DNA of 64,000 nt from Misgurnus anguillicaudatus (GCF_027580225.2 NC_073355.2:17923501-17987500), one strand, 5' to 3'; shown: positions 19,982-31,291, counted from the first letter of the stretch. The notes: generated by a model not told the origin, from the sequence alone. A program made the numbers and translations.

Positions 19982-22900
19982 GACGTATACCACGGGACGT
20001 GATGACGTAGTACACCCGAACAAGTGACGTGGTACTCCAGGAAGCTTTCCAGCGCGACATTTCAACCATAACAGAGTATTCCATTCATCGCAAAATAGGA
20101 GTTTTAAACGTCTAACTTTCTGTCTGCAGCTGTGTTGGTAAGTTGATTTTATTTGCCTATTAGAAATGTTGAAGGTGAGCATAAACGCACCCGTATGTTG
20201 TAGAATGGGACGTTAAACTCCCATTGAAAGTCCGGAGAAGTCCGGTTAGGCATGAACATTAGAATAACAACACAGCTGTCAGAGAAATAATAACATTGCG
20301 GATAAGGAAATAATATATTTCCTCGCGCTTCGAATCAAACATCATCTCCTGTGTTTACACTCAGTAGGAGTGAATATTACATGGACTAATGACTAAATGT
20401 TATCGTGGTACATTACGCAAATTCGTAAATTTGAGTCTAAAAGTGGAAACATCGCCGTGGCGATTATCTGTTTGCTTCGTGGAACGATCTCGCAACTATA
20501 TCTGAAAACCATAAAGTATTAGAATATCCGTGATTAATAAAAATCCAGTCGGGATGACAAAACTCCGTGCCCAAGTCAATGCGTCCATGTATGTAAACAA
20601 ACCTGCGCAAAACAGGCGATATTAACTCTGTTAATGGAAATACACAGCATGACAACAGCAGTGGAGATGAGAATAAATTCCATTTGTTAGCAAATTAAAG
20701 ATCTTTTGTTGGTTAAAGCACAAAAGATAAATTTAAAATGGATTAACATCTTCCAAATTTTATTCTGGTTCTCAAATAAGGGTTAACATTGAATTAATAC
20801 AGTAATAACTACATTTAAACTCCCTGTATGAGATTTTATGTTGTTCACAGCACATGTGCAACATTGAAAGGAACAAACTCCTTCAGAGCAAGAATTAATT
20901 TAATTAAAGGGATGTTGTATGAATTTAAACTACAGTGTAAGTTAAGGTGTTTGCATATGAGAAGTGAATTTCAGGTTTACATGATTGATATGACAAGAGC
21001 AAATGTTCATATTAATCTTTATAGGATCAGAAATGCAGCAAACTATACAGTTTACATACTATACACGATGAGTTAAGGAGATCATTGTAATTATGGAGAA
21101 TGAAGGAGGGATGGAAGTGTATAAATGATTGAAGGCAGCATTGTTGGGGTTAGAGGTTCAGTGCATGCAGTGTGGAACTAAATGTTGGATATTAAGCAAG
21201 TAGGGAGATAGAGATTTGTAACAAATCGATTGATATGGATTGATTAGGAGTGATTTTGTGAAGAACACTCAGAACTGGATAAGTGTAGATAGAATGGAAC
21301 TTGGAAGTTTTGTTACAATTCCTTAATTAATGCAGGATTTCTCATGGTGTAAATAAGGTAAATTGAGCTAAAGCTTTGACTGATGCACAGCAAAATAATG
21401 ATGAAACTGCTAAAATGGTCAATAAAACACCTGTGATCAGAAAGTTTCACCACTGAGATCAAAGGGCTTTAACCCCCTCTCAGAAAAGATCTGCTGTTTC
21501 TCCTTGTTTCAAGGGAAATATTTTAGCTTGGTTGTAACAAATAAAATACATCATTATTTTCTGTGAATCAATCAAAGTGATTTAAGGCAATGATTAACAA
21601 CATGATATACAGTACAGCGGTGTTAAAAGTTCTAGGCTTAGTCCTTTCTTTATGAGGTTATGGGAATTGTCAAATAAACAATTTAGTCCAGTTGTCTAGA
21701 GATTGTTGAAGCTGAGTCTTTGTTTCTCTATGAGATTGTGGTAATTGTTAAAGAGCAATTTGTTGTCTAATTGTCTAAAGATTGTGAAAGTCATAAAAAT
21801 AGAGCTTATAGCGGAGTCCTGACATCACAGCAGGAATATAGAATTCCTGTTTAAAGTGAATCAGTGGGAGCTAGTAAAAGTGTTTTTAGACTTATGTCTT
21901 CAGGCTAAAAGTTTATGACTTTAAAACCTATAACAAAAATTGTGCCTTACGTCCTATTCATTGATTACTTTTCATATCCAAATAGAATAACATCTAAATA
22001 AGACTTAATGAGACCTTAGCTGAAAACATGAGAAAATTGTGCCCAATTCCAGAGGGTCACAAAAAACCCCAGCTGAGCAATGAGTTAAGTTCTGTACCCA
22101 GTATGTGCTGCGGTGCATTGCATCCTAAAAACAACAAAGAGTTGTTGCCGTTAGTAAACCTGTTAATGCAGCTGCTACTGCAGGGTCAATTCACAGAAAT
22201 GTGCTCTCAATTTGGCAAAAGTACCATCATTCTAGAAGCCCTTGAGACCAGTTATAACATTTATTTTAATTAATATTATTTTTAATATAATGTAATTTAT
22301 ATTATAATTACATTATAATATATATTATATTATAATGGCCAGACAGGCCTAATATGGTGAAAAATGATGCATTACATGCATTTCAAACTTACATGATTAA
22401 GACCCACAAAAGGCCCAGGGAATATTTAGATTTTGATTTATTTGGTCCACTATCTCGTGCCAAAACGGGGGTATGTGTATGCTTTTGCTTGTGGTTCGTT
22501 ATGTTTGTTTTGTTGTTTGTTGTTGTTTGTTTGTTGTTGTTTATTGTTGTTTGTTTGTTGTTGTTTGGTTTTGTTTTTTGCTTTGCAGGAACACTGATAA
22601 TATCATGGCACAAGATAGCAAACCAAACAACTCTTTTATAAGTTTGAAACATCAATTTAAACTGAATCTGATCAGTCAATGTACTTTTATAGTTGGTTAA
22701 AACTGTGGGAAATGTTAAATCATCAGAAATTACAGTCCTACAGGTCACAGAGATTGAAAAGTTTAATAGTGTGTACCATAACCAGACATCACAGCAGTTA
22801 AACATATGAGCTGACGGTACTGAGAACAACTCAGAGTAAAGCCATTTAAGTTTAAGATTAAAATTAAAGTTAATCTAAAAATTTTCCCAGCAAAACTGGG

Positions 22901-25085
22901 ACTTCTTATGCTCATAGTTTAAATGCAAATGCAGTTTATGGTGTTATACACACTCAGACTAAAACAACATAGTCAAATATAACAGAAAATTCCCAACTTA
23001 ATCTGGCCTCTGAAATTAATTTGCAGAAAGTAATGATACAAATCTTCTTATCAAGAAGAATTTACACCCTAATGCATTGCTGTCATTGACAGCTGTGTGG
23101 TAGTGACATCATTTTAAACTTAAGATGATGCCATGTCTTAATGCAAATTGCCCAAACTTATAGAAATTAATGTTTCTTTGTCTGTTATCTTAACTTTTTT
23201 CCTTTCAGGTGGATTACTATGACTCCTTAAGAGTCCTGACACTAGAGACGTGTCTGAGCCCAAATACAGGCACAAACCAAAAATGCAGGAGGTGGGTGTG
23301 ATAATGCTTTGAGGGGTCATACACATCTCACAGTAATTAACTACTATATTCATTATATGACCTCCCGATGTAGCATCGGAACTAAAATTTTGCAACACAG
23401 ATTATTTTCAGTTAGAATCCACCCACTTCCAGGCATGAGCATGTAATGCACATATTTTCACCATTGCAACAACATAACACTGCGACCTGGTATAAGTTTT
23501 AAAACTATCCAGGCTTAAACCATCACACATATGTATGATTAATGACTTACAATCCAAACTCTAGAGTTTGTCATACATGCAAACCCATTTAGCATCTCAC
23601 ACATAGGAGAGAAAATTAAAGGTCAACTTATGATTTTAATTTCATGGTAATATAAACTATTGGGTCAATTTTCTCTTGAACTACATGAAACATTCTAGTG
23701 TGCATGGAACATATGTATGGTTATAGTCACACATCAATTGTTTTGTCTCTGATTGTACAAATACAGGTAAAATAAGAACTATTAATTGATTACATAAGAC
23801 CTATTTCAGAATAAAAATAAGTAAGTGAAGAATGAAATGGCTAGCATGGCTGCAGACATGTCTAAACATTTCAACTTTACAAAATGGTTATATTTGAAGT
23901 GCTGGCACTTCTAGTGATCAATCACATAAATCAGACTCCTTACCATTGAATGTGACTAAACCAACATATATGTACAGAACTATTTGACAACATGCAAAGA
24001 ATGGTTGACAATGGATAAATAAGAAATTAAGAAATTATTTGATTTAAGTTTAAGTTGTCTGGGTATGTTTTAAGTTACTTCATTGAAATCTTGATTTAAG
24101 TTTAAGTTGTCTACGTATGTTTTAAGTACTTAATTGAATTTTTAGATATACATGGTTAACTTGCATTTCAAGGTTTTGAATAATTCTATTATTATTAAAA
24201 TGATAAATATATCATATTATATATACTTTAGTATAAATATCTGTATTTTATATACATATAATTTACATTTATTTGTATTATATTTCAATTTTATTGTTAT
24301 TATATGCTTTAATGATGTATACCACTGGTAAATATGCTAGTTAAAATAACTTTTGCCACTCTCCCTTTAAAATACACAGATTATATCAAAATTCCACTCT
24401 ATGTTCAATATGCATAGTAGTGAAGAGTTTGGTAATGGGATCACCTTTTGGGACAAATTATTTTGAAAAAGGAAAGGAGACCTTATTTACCATTCGCACC
24501 AATATCATGAAACATCTAATAATGTCATGTGTTATTGTAATCATTCACAACTATTTCCTTCCAAGGAAAGTCAAGTTCGTCAGTGTTCAGTCATTTCATG
24601 GTCATGTGTATTATATTCTAATTCCCTCTCATACAGTGGTGCATTGTCAGTGTGAGGAATTCCTTCACCTACGGAGGTCTGACTTTTCTATCAAAAAAAT
24701 ACCTTCTGGCAATAGGTAACAGAGGACTGTTCAAAAGGTCAGAAAAATATCCAGGGGAGGACCCCATTAGAGACAGATGCTTCTAAATGTTGAGAGGAGA
24801 CAGGTTCCATGAACAGAGCACATGCGTTTGGCTGACACAATGGACTTTGTACAACAAATTTCAACCAGATCCATTTGGGAGATTATCTAACTACGAGAAC
24901 CACAGAGATTCTGTCCATCACAGACACCTGTTCAGCACAGTTAAGTTCCTGCTTTGATATCTGCAGGCATTGTTTAACATTACAGGTGTTCATCTTGAAA
25001 AGACTGTTACATTTACAAAGGACGTATGGAGACCCAAGAAGTCCACCCAAAATGACCCCTTGGGTACTCTGACAGTTTCCCAATG
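19982..25085. other. Retrotransposon interior without coding capacity
   Basis: About 5.1 kb. The longest frames (for example 20828-21076, 22028-22273, 24420-24719) are under 100 codons and show no retroelement motif. A TTGTTTG-rich stretch occurs at about 22503-22580. A GC-richer segment lies directly after the primer site with repeated GTGATGACGTA words. Confidence 0.6.
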
Positions 25086-25087
25086 GT

Positions 25088-25099
25088 CAGGGGAGGAGA
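25088..25099 (+). promoter_or_regulatory. Polypurine tract
   Basis: AGGGGAGGAGA abuts the TG of the 3' LTR, the expected place for plus-strand priming. Confidence 0.65.
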
Positions 25100-26588
25100 T
25101 GTAGGACAGGTGGACAAGTTTTGGTTTTGGAGCTGGACCATAAAACAATAAAAAACACATTCTGTGTCTATTTGTGAGAGACGTGTTGTCTCTCTCCACA
25201 GGGGTCACGGATACACAGGAACTGATCTGTATTTCACCCCCTCTCTCTTCTCCTTTAAGGTTTTGGCTACTGGAAATATACTAAACACATGTAACATTTG
25301 GTATATCATATGTTGTGATGCTACAAAGGTTTCATCTTCATGTTTGGTGTTGTTTTAAAAGTCATGGTGCGATGGTTAAAAAGGTCTAATTTCTATAATG
25401 CTAAGAGAAAGTATATCAAAGTTTAAAACTTAAGACATAATCTGTACTCCTGTGATGGGTGTCAACTCATGAGGAGATCTAGATCACAGATGGTTAACAG
25501 TCCCATTTGGTGCTCCTTCAGGTCACGAGAACCGACCAACCAAATCCTGTTTTGAGATTTTATTATTCTTTGTCTCATTCTGTGTATATAAGGTGGCTTG
25601 GCAAGAGACTCTGGGAAGTATTCTTTAGCAAGAATCTTCCCCACACTTTGTGTGTGTGTATTCAAACATTATGGAAGTATTCTTTAGCAAGAATCTTCCC
25701 CACACTTTGTGTGTGTGTATTCAGACATTATGGAAGTATTCTTTAACAAGAATTTTTCTAAACCATTTTGGGTATATTATATTCATGATGGAAGTACTCT
25801 GTAGCCAGAGTGTCTATTGCCAGGTATGACTTTGTAACTTTTGCAACTGTTGATCATTTTAATTAATTGGAATTGAATCAAATTCTGTATGATATTGTTT
25901 AATTTATGTTTAAAGCTGAAACCTGCCTGGTATAATAAATTGTTACATTTGATTCATCTGAATTCTTCAGAAATTGTATTGATTTATTTTAATTCTTTCA
26001 GAAATTGTTATGATCAGTAGATTAGAAGGAGTCTGGTATTACCGCAAGATTATCGTGTCAGGATATTATCACACTGAGGTTTTGATGGTCGAATGGAGCA
26101 TGGGGCACATTCATTAAAACTCTCAGATTTATGTTTATCACCTGCCTTAGCAAGTTGCATGAGCGCTAAACTAAAGTAACTATTTTTATGATCGGAGCAA
26201 GCATGGAGCGGCCAGACATAAAAATATTAGTTTACCCGGTAACCTCTGACTAAGATCAGACTGACAATTTTGTGTCCGTGAGATATACGCAAACGGCCGG
26301 CGTATGCTCTGTGCGATACCAGGTCCCTAATGAACGAATAACTAAGACTATGGGAATTAATAAATAATCAAACATCTAAATTATGATCAACAGATAATTG
26401 GAATAATGCACTAAATTCTTAATATATTAAATTGGAGTCAGATTATAATTTAAACACAGAGATCAAAGAAATTAATTTAATCATGATATGGAATTATTCT
26501 TCTAGAAGCGCTGAGGAAGGAACGAACACGAGTCCCCTTCACCCACTCCACTTGCATCCGTCGTTGGGCTTGTGGGTGGTACCTTACA
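25100..26588 (+). repeat. 3' LTR of the gene-less retrotransposon
   Basis: Same length as the 5' LTR and about 99.4% identical by eye. The differences include T/C at the GGTTTTGG(T/C)TAC site and a cluster near 26160-26320. Confidence 0.9.
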
Positions 26589-27133
26589 ACTAATTTGACC
26601 TCTTAGCAAAAGGAAAAAACACCAACATTCAAAAATGCATGATAAAAAGGTGTCATAGCTCTGCAATCAAAAAATGTGGTTATAATGGAAGTCAATGGGG
26701 AAAAAACAGCCACTAACAATAAATGAGGGAGAAAAAAATTAAAACTGATGCTACACAAAAACTAAAAATGCTTTAAAGCCAATGTTTTTACCAATCTTTG
26801 GCATGCCCAAGACTGTGAAAAAGGTTTAAAAAAATCCAGTTTACAATCACTTTTTATATTGAAAATCTGTCATTTTGTGTGTGTTTTTTCCCCAAATCAG
26901 TGACACACCTTATAAACTTGGCAATTAAAGGGTTAAAATCATGGAATTTTTTTGAAGATTTGGTAGTTTTGATCAGTACTGCGGTTGATTAACAGATTTA
27001 TGTAAAAAATTTGAAAAAAATATTCATCTGTTACATTTTTATAGCCTTTGAATTTAGTGGATGTTTTCATCCACTAACAACACGAAAGGGTAGTAAATTT
27101 GAACAATGCACAAGGATTAACTACTTCCACCCC

Positions 27134-27579
27134 TTAAAGGGGACATATTATGAGATTTTTTTAAAGATGTAAACTAAGTCTAAAATAGGTCTGAGCAAAA
27201 GTGTGCCGTTTTGGGTGTGTCATTTAAAATGCAAATGAGCGGATGAAGTGCAACCACTGATCACAATGATGGTGGTTTGTTGTAATTGAAACTCAATTGT
27301 GCTGTCAAGTACTTTTTCCTTTCTCTCTTTCTCTCTGCACTATGGCTGTGCTGTGGTTGGATAGTGCAGATAAAGGGGCAGTATTACCTTATTCTGACAT
27401 CACAATAAGGGCCAAATTACAATGACCTATTTTTTCACATGCTTGCAGAAAATGGTTTACCAAAACTAAGTTATTGGGTTGATCTTTTTAACATTTTCTA
27501 GGTTGATAGAAGCACTGGGGACACAATTATAGCACTTAAACATGGAAAAAGTCAGATTTTCATAATATGTCCCCTTTAA
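27134..27579 (-). mobile_element. 446-bp TTAA MITE, full copy, inverted
   Basis: TTAA at both ends. Inserted in the DIRS repeat unit (CCACCC/GGTCTAGGTGGCAG) 14 bp beyond the right end of the piggyBac-like element. Second subfamily (GCACTATGGCTG). Confidence 0.9.
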
Positions 27580-27914
27580 GGTCTAGGTGGCAGCAGTCTC
27601 TGCCTACCATGCTCCTTTGGAGGGACCTCATGCTCCCAAATGAGGTGGTGGAAACCAGATGATTACGTCAGAGCTCCCTCAACGAGGAAGCTTATGCCCT
27701 AAAGTAGAGAAACTTCACCTTTTGATGTTCAGCTCACCTGACAGACGCAGTCAACTGCCCCTTGACGTGGTACTGAGGTTTCTGCAGGAGCATATCTCTG
27801 CTGGGTTGACTCCTTCCACCCTAAGGTTTAGGGGGCAGCAGTCTCTGCCTACCATACTCCTTTGGAAGAATCATGCTATCAACTGAGGTTGTGGAGACCA
27901 TCATTACTCCACCT
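27580..27914 (+). repeat. Further DIRS tandem units
   Basis: The words GGTGGCAGCAGTCTCTGCCT and GAGGTTTCTGCAGGAGCA recur as in 13630-14152, so the array originally continued across the piggyBac-like insertion. At least one and a half units remain here before the 775-bp palindrome. Confidence 0.65.
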
Positions 27915-28689
27915 TTAAAGGGAAATTCCGCCTTGAAATGATCCTAGGGTTAATAACAAACGTGTGCCGAGTTCGGCCGTTCGCTGGAGTTTGTTTTCAT
28001 GCTGGTCTAGCGTGACCAGTGTTATTCCTAAACGCAAATTAGCATGTTATGGTAGCCTTCGGGGCATCAGTGCATTAAAAACGAAATCGCTATGTCTATA
28101 CTACTAATAATGCTCAAAATAACCCCACACTTACACTGTAGCACAATGAGGGTCTCTATATGTAAACCGAAGCATTGAGAACTTTGCAAGTGTACAGGCA
28201 GTTTATTAAAAAGAAACATTTACCGTTCACGTCTGGATCACATATCCATGCGGGCGCCATCTTGGGAAAACTAAACTCTCGCGTGAAACGTTGTTGCCCT
28301 GAACAGGTGTTGTGCTTTCACGCGAGAGTTCAGTTTTCCCAAGATGGCGCCCGCATGGATATGTGATCCAGACGTGAACGGTAAATGTTTCTTTTTAATA
28401 AACTCCCTGTACACTTGCAAATTTCTCAATGCTTCGGTTTACATATAGAGACCCTTATTGTGCTACAGTGTAAGTGTGGGGTTATTTTGAGCATTATTAG
28501 TAGTATAGACATAGCGATTTCGTTTTTAATGCAATGATGCCCCGAAGGCTACCATAACATGCTAATTTGCGTTTAACAATAACACTGGTCACGTTAGACT
28601 AGCATGAAAACAAACTCCAGTGAACGGTCGAACTCGGTACACGTTTGTTATTAACCCTAGGATCATTTCAAGGCGGAATTTCCCTTTAA
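27915..28689. mobile_element. 775-bp near-perfect palindromic element, TTAA flanked
   Basis: Starts TTAA-AGGGAAATTCCGCCTTG and ends with the inverse and TTAA. The two arms of about 375 bp are almost exact reverse complements and meet around 28300, with a loop of roughly 20-50 bp. No open frame of note; apparent frames are mirrored. The TTAA flanks fit piggyBac- or Kolobok-type transposition. Confidence 0.8.
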
Positions 28690-28729
28690 GGTATAGGTGG
28701 CAGCAGTTTCTGCCTACCATACACTTCTG

Positions 28730-28930
28730 GACTCTCTGAGGGCAGTCTACATACCAGGCCACCTGAATGTGGCAGATGCCCCTTCGAGACATCTCCGGTG
28801 GGAGTGGAAACTTCATCTAGATGTGGTGGACCATATCTGGAAAAGGTGAGGACGCGCAGAGGTAGATCTGTTTGAATCCCAGGACACCACACTTTGCCCA
28901 TTGTGGTTTTCATGGTACCGGCGTGGCCGA
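28730..28930 (+). pseudogene. DIRS RNase H fragment
   Basis: The frame reads LRAVYIPGHLNVADAPSRH, then LDVVDHIWKR, a TGA stop, and GRAEVDLFESQDTTLCPLWF. This is the end of the DIRS RNase H domain (PGH-N--AD--SR). It is a second copy of the block seen at 13343-13564, joined upstream directly to a tandem unit. Past recombination has therefore reshuffled the element. Confidence 0.75.
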
Positions 28931-29019
28931 GGCTACGTCTGTATGCCCCCCCCGGTTGTGTTCATCCCTCCATGGGGAAACTTTATTCCCTAAGTGGGAA
29001 AATTTCACCTCTTGGTGTT

Positions 29020-29912
29020 CAGCTCATCTGACAGACCCAGTTTACTGCCCTGTCGCTGTAGTTCTGAGGTTTCTGCAGGAGCGTTTCTCTGATGACTTTA
29101 CTCCTTCCACCATGAAGGTTTAACGGCAGCAGTTTCTGCCTACCATACTCCTGTGGAAGGCTCATCAGTGGGTAGACACCCATAAGTGGCTCGCTTTCTT
29201 TGTGGAACTCGCAGGTTGCGACCTGTTAGCCGCACTAGGGTGCCTACTAGGGACCTAGCGGTCGTGCTGGAAGGGCTCTCGTTGGCTCCGTTCGAGCCAC
29301 TTGAGACTTCGCCAGATAGGTTTATGGCCTTTAAGATTGTCTTCCTTCTGGCTATTACTTCTTCAAAGCGAGTGGGGGACGTTCAGGCCCTGTCAGTATC
29401 TCCGACATGTCTGGAGTTTGCACCTGGGATGGCTAAGGCTTTTTTACACCCGAAGCCAGGTTATATTCCCAAGGTGCTGAACAATGTGCCGAGGCCCATT
29501 GTTCTACAGGCCCTTTGTCCTCCCCCCTTCAGGAGCGCGGACCAAGAAAAGCTGTATTTGGTGTGTCCCGTGCAAGCACTGGACACATAAGTTCACAGAA
29601 CTGCTCAATGGAGGAAGTCCGAGCAGCTATTTGTTTGCTTTGGTTCACCCAGAAAAGGTTTTACCGGCGACAAAGCAGACTTTGAGCAGATGGATAGTAG
29701 ATGCTATCTCACTGGCTTATGAACATCAGGGCTTACCCTCACCTGTCGCTGTGAGGGCCCACTCTACCCGGGGTATGGCTGCCTCTAAGGCCTTAGGGTC
29801 AGGCGCCTCTCTTGACGTGTGTAATGCGGCCGGTTGGTCTTCGCCGCTCACCTACGTCAGATTTTATGGTCTAGACCTAGACCCCTGTAGGGTCCCAGGT
29901 TCTTTGCCTTGA
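29020..29912 (+). pseudogene. DIRS tyrosine recombinase, frameshifted
   Basis: Encodes the DNA strand-transfer enzyme that DIRS elements use instead of an integrase. The N-terminal part gives VVLRFLQERFSDDFTPST. A TAA interrupts near 29183, then an open frame covers ARFLCGTRRLRPVSRTRVPT to the first catalytic Arg in SSKRVGDVQALS. A one-base shift near 29580-29590 moves the rest to another frame. There the H-x-x-R box (RAHSTRGMAASKAL) and the final block (AAGWSSPLTYVRFYGLDLD, with the nucleophile Tyr) are intact. All catalytic residues are still visible, but two lesions make it inactive. Confidence 0.85.
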
Positions 29913-29970
29913 CTGTGTTCAGTTATACACGCTACAGGCATTTGGTAGTATGGAAGCGTGGGCATCTCGT

Positions 29971-30078
29971 TCCCCAAAGCGTTTCTATGGCGACGCAGCT
30001 CGAGTTCCTCGAAAGGGAACGTCTCGGGTTACGTAGGTAACCCTGGTTCCCTGAGAAGGGAACGAGACGCTGCGTCTC
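29971..30078 (+). repeat. DIRS internal complementary region
   Basis: Bases 29971-30017 are the reverse complement of the left outer end, and 30021-30078 are the reverse complement of the right outer end. They meet at AAC (30018-30020), the complement of the GTT at both outer ends. This is the template for completing the ends of the circular DIRS intermediate. Confidence 0.85.
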
Positions 30079-30097
30079 CATGCCATACTCCCTGCAT

Positions 30098-30325
30098 CCC
30101 TGTAGGCACTTGCTTCGGCACTGGTAGCGAGTGTGTTTGTGTGGGATGCCTTCTTATACCCTTGGTCTGCACGGCATCCAGCCTATATCCAATCATCAAA
30201 TTATTGATTATGTGTTACACGTGCTTCAGATCAGTCACGCCGAGGCGTTCCCCAAAGCGTTGCTATGGCGACGCAGCGTCTCGTTCCCTTCTCAGGGAAC
30301 CAGGGTTACCTACGTAACCCGAGAC
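30098..30325 (-). repeat. DIRS right inverted terminal repeat
   Basis: Inverse of 11323-11515 over about 170-190 bp (GGCGACGCAGCGTCTCG, TATACCCTTGGTCTG). Its outermost part differs from the left end but matches the internal complementary region. Confidence 0.85.
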
Positions 30326-30599
30326 GTTTTCCAGCAGGATGTGACTTCCTGGCTCGCTGGTGTTTTAAGCCCTCAACGAAGCCTTCAAGGCAGCACTGCC
30401 TGGAAGGCAATCCCCATGCCCTGAGCGTTTCAGCCAATCACAGCACTGGTGCTAGATATCATGCCTTCCGCCAGCTTCTGGCAGTTTGAGCTCACCATTG
30501 GTCCAGTGAGTAGCGCAGATATGGTAAGATAGGAATGTGACTTTATTTATATTCAGCTCAAATGTTTCAAGTGTTAAAGAGAAGTGTTTCTACATTTTC
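30326..30599 (-). repeat. Right part of the repeat split by DIRS, then unassigned DNA
   Basis: TTCCAGCAGGATGTGACTTC and CTCGCTGGTGTTTT match the inverse of 33846-33890, completing the repeat interrupted at 11319. The next 230 bp include a GGCAGCACTGCCTGGAAGGC inverted word and no gene. Confidence 0.5.
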
Positions 30600-30845
30600 G
30601 CGGTATGACTTTCTTTTTCGTGCCAGTTCCACGTATTGGTTACTCAATTGATTCCCAATTTACTTACCATTGTAGCTTGGGATTGGGGTTAAAACCACTT
30701 TCTGTTACATAAAATGACATCCTAACCCAACTTCAACCCTGAGTGAAAATGGTTTAAAATTCTGACAAGTAAAAATATAAACCAATGCTTAAAATGACAT
30801 CCGCATTTATGCCAAACCCAACTTAATCCTCGTGTGATAACAGTT
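30600..30845 (+). repeat. Divergent relative of the 471-bp hAT MITE core
   Basis: Shares the order TTGGTTACTCAA, TTACCATTGT, TACATAAAATGACATCC and ATATAAACCAATGCTTA with the element at 43279-43749. The ends are not conserved. Confidence 0.45.
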
Positions 30846-31026
30846 TTAAAGGGGACATATTATGAAAATCTGACTTTTTCAATGTTTAACTGGTATAATT
30901 GTGTCCCCAGTGCTTTTATCAACCTAGAAAATGTTAAAAAGATCAACCCAGTAACTTAGTTTTGGTAAACCATTCTCTGCAAGCATGTGAAAAAATAGGT
31001 CATTGTTATTTGGCCCTTATTGTGAT
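30846..31026 (+). mobile_element. 446-bp TTAA MITE, left part only
   Basis: Standard left terminus. Broken off after TTATTGTGAT, where a TAGCCTGACT sequence begins. Confidence 0.8.
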
Positions 31027-31291
31027 TAGCCTGACTACGTCAGACTTCGTACTTCCGCTAAATTTCATTACGCTTCTGTACTCAGTCTGAGATACCTCCC
31101 ATTCAAACCGTTTTCCTCGGGCATCTAGACGGCCGACAAATCAACGAACAGAGGGCGGGCTGAGAGCCGTGACGTAGACGCTAAGAGCCGAATCACGGTT
31201 GTAGTTTGTAGTGGACATGGAGACACAGAAAGCTATTTGCTCTGTTGTGGAGAACCGGCACTTGCCACTTGCCGAACAAGAAAAGTGTTTG
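31027..31291 (+). mobile_element. Fragment related to the helicase-bearing element
   Basis: Begins TAGCCTGACTACGTCAGACT inside a broken MITE. It carries an ATG at about 31216 starting a short frame (METQKAICSVVENRHLPLAE) that is cut by the next MITE after 25 codons. The TAGCCT start and the layout (leader of about 190 bp, then an ATG) resemble 10568-11135, but the peptide is different. Tentative. Confidence 0.35.

Larger units (their letters stand above)
18472..26588 (+). mobile_element. 8.1-kb LTR retrotransposon without recognisable genes
   Basis: Two direct repeats of 1,489 bp (18472-19960 and 25100-26588) begin TGTAGG and end CTTACA. Both are flanked outside by ACTA (18468-18471 and 26589-26592), a 4-bp target duplication. 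Removing the element restores the inverted arm of the host piggyBac-like element. A primer-binding-like sequence (TGGTGATCCCGACG) starts 3 bp after the left LTR, and a polypurine tract (AGGGGAGGAGA) directly precedes the right LTR. The 5.1-kb interior has only short open frames, none with gag, protease, reverse transcriptase, integrase or envelope motifs. It therefore looks like a non-autonomous element mobilised by another element's proteins. The 4-bp duplication would fit either a retrovirus-like or a Gypsy-like helper. Confidence 0.85.
14153..27120 (+). mobile_element. piggyBac-like fold-back element, 13 kb with nested insertions
   Basis: TTAA lies at both ends, and the joined flanks restore the DIRS repeat unit, so TTAA is the target duplication. 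The termini are related (CCCTTATGTGTTGTT on the left; the right reads CCTTGTGCATTGTT in reverse complement), followed on both sides by subterminal GGATGTTTTCATCCACTA hairpins and about 500 bp of inverted similarity (14550-14880 with 26590-26880). Two inverted copies of a Cys-rich transposase tail lie inside. Nested within are two 446-bp MITEs, a 1.55-kb fold-back element and an 8.1-kb LTR retrotransposon. Without these it would be about 2.4 kb. Confidence 0.75.
11320..30328 (+). mobile_element. DIRS-type retrotransposon, degraded and heavily interrupted
   Basis: The two ends are inverted copies of about 190-230 bp (11323-11515 and 30098-30325). An internal complementary region at 29971-30078 carries the complement of both outer ends joined through AAC, which is the hallmark of DIRS elements. 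GTT lies at each outer end. Coding remains, in order: RNase H pieces (12830-13564), tandem repeats, a second RNase H piece (28730-28930) and a tyrosine recombinase (29020-29912). No recognisable reverse transcriptase palm was found. About 13 kb is a later piggyBac-like insertion (14153-27120); a 446-bp MITE (27134-27579) and a 775-bp palindrome (27915-28689) sit in it too. The original element was probably about 5 kb of what remains. Frames are broken throughout, so it is dead. Confidence 0.85.

Noticed and set aside
22389..22829. 146-codon open frame on the minus strand
   Set aside because: Its centre is the TTGTTTG-rich low-complexity run (Thr/Asn/Lys repeats) and no motif is present.
24420..24719. 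Possible gag or envelope frame in the LTR retrotransposon
   Set aside because: 99 codons, no zinc knuckle, protease, polymerase or membrane-glycoprotein motif; codons look random.
18472..26588. Segmental duplication as explanation for the 1.49-kb direct repeats
   Set aside because: TG...CA ends, ACTA target duplication, primer site and polypurine tract identify LTRs.
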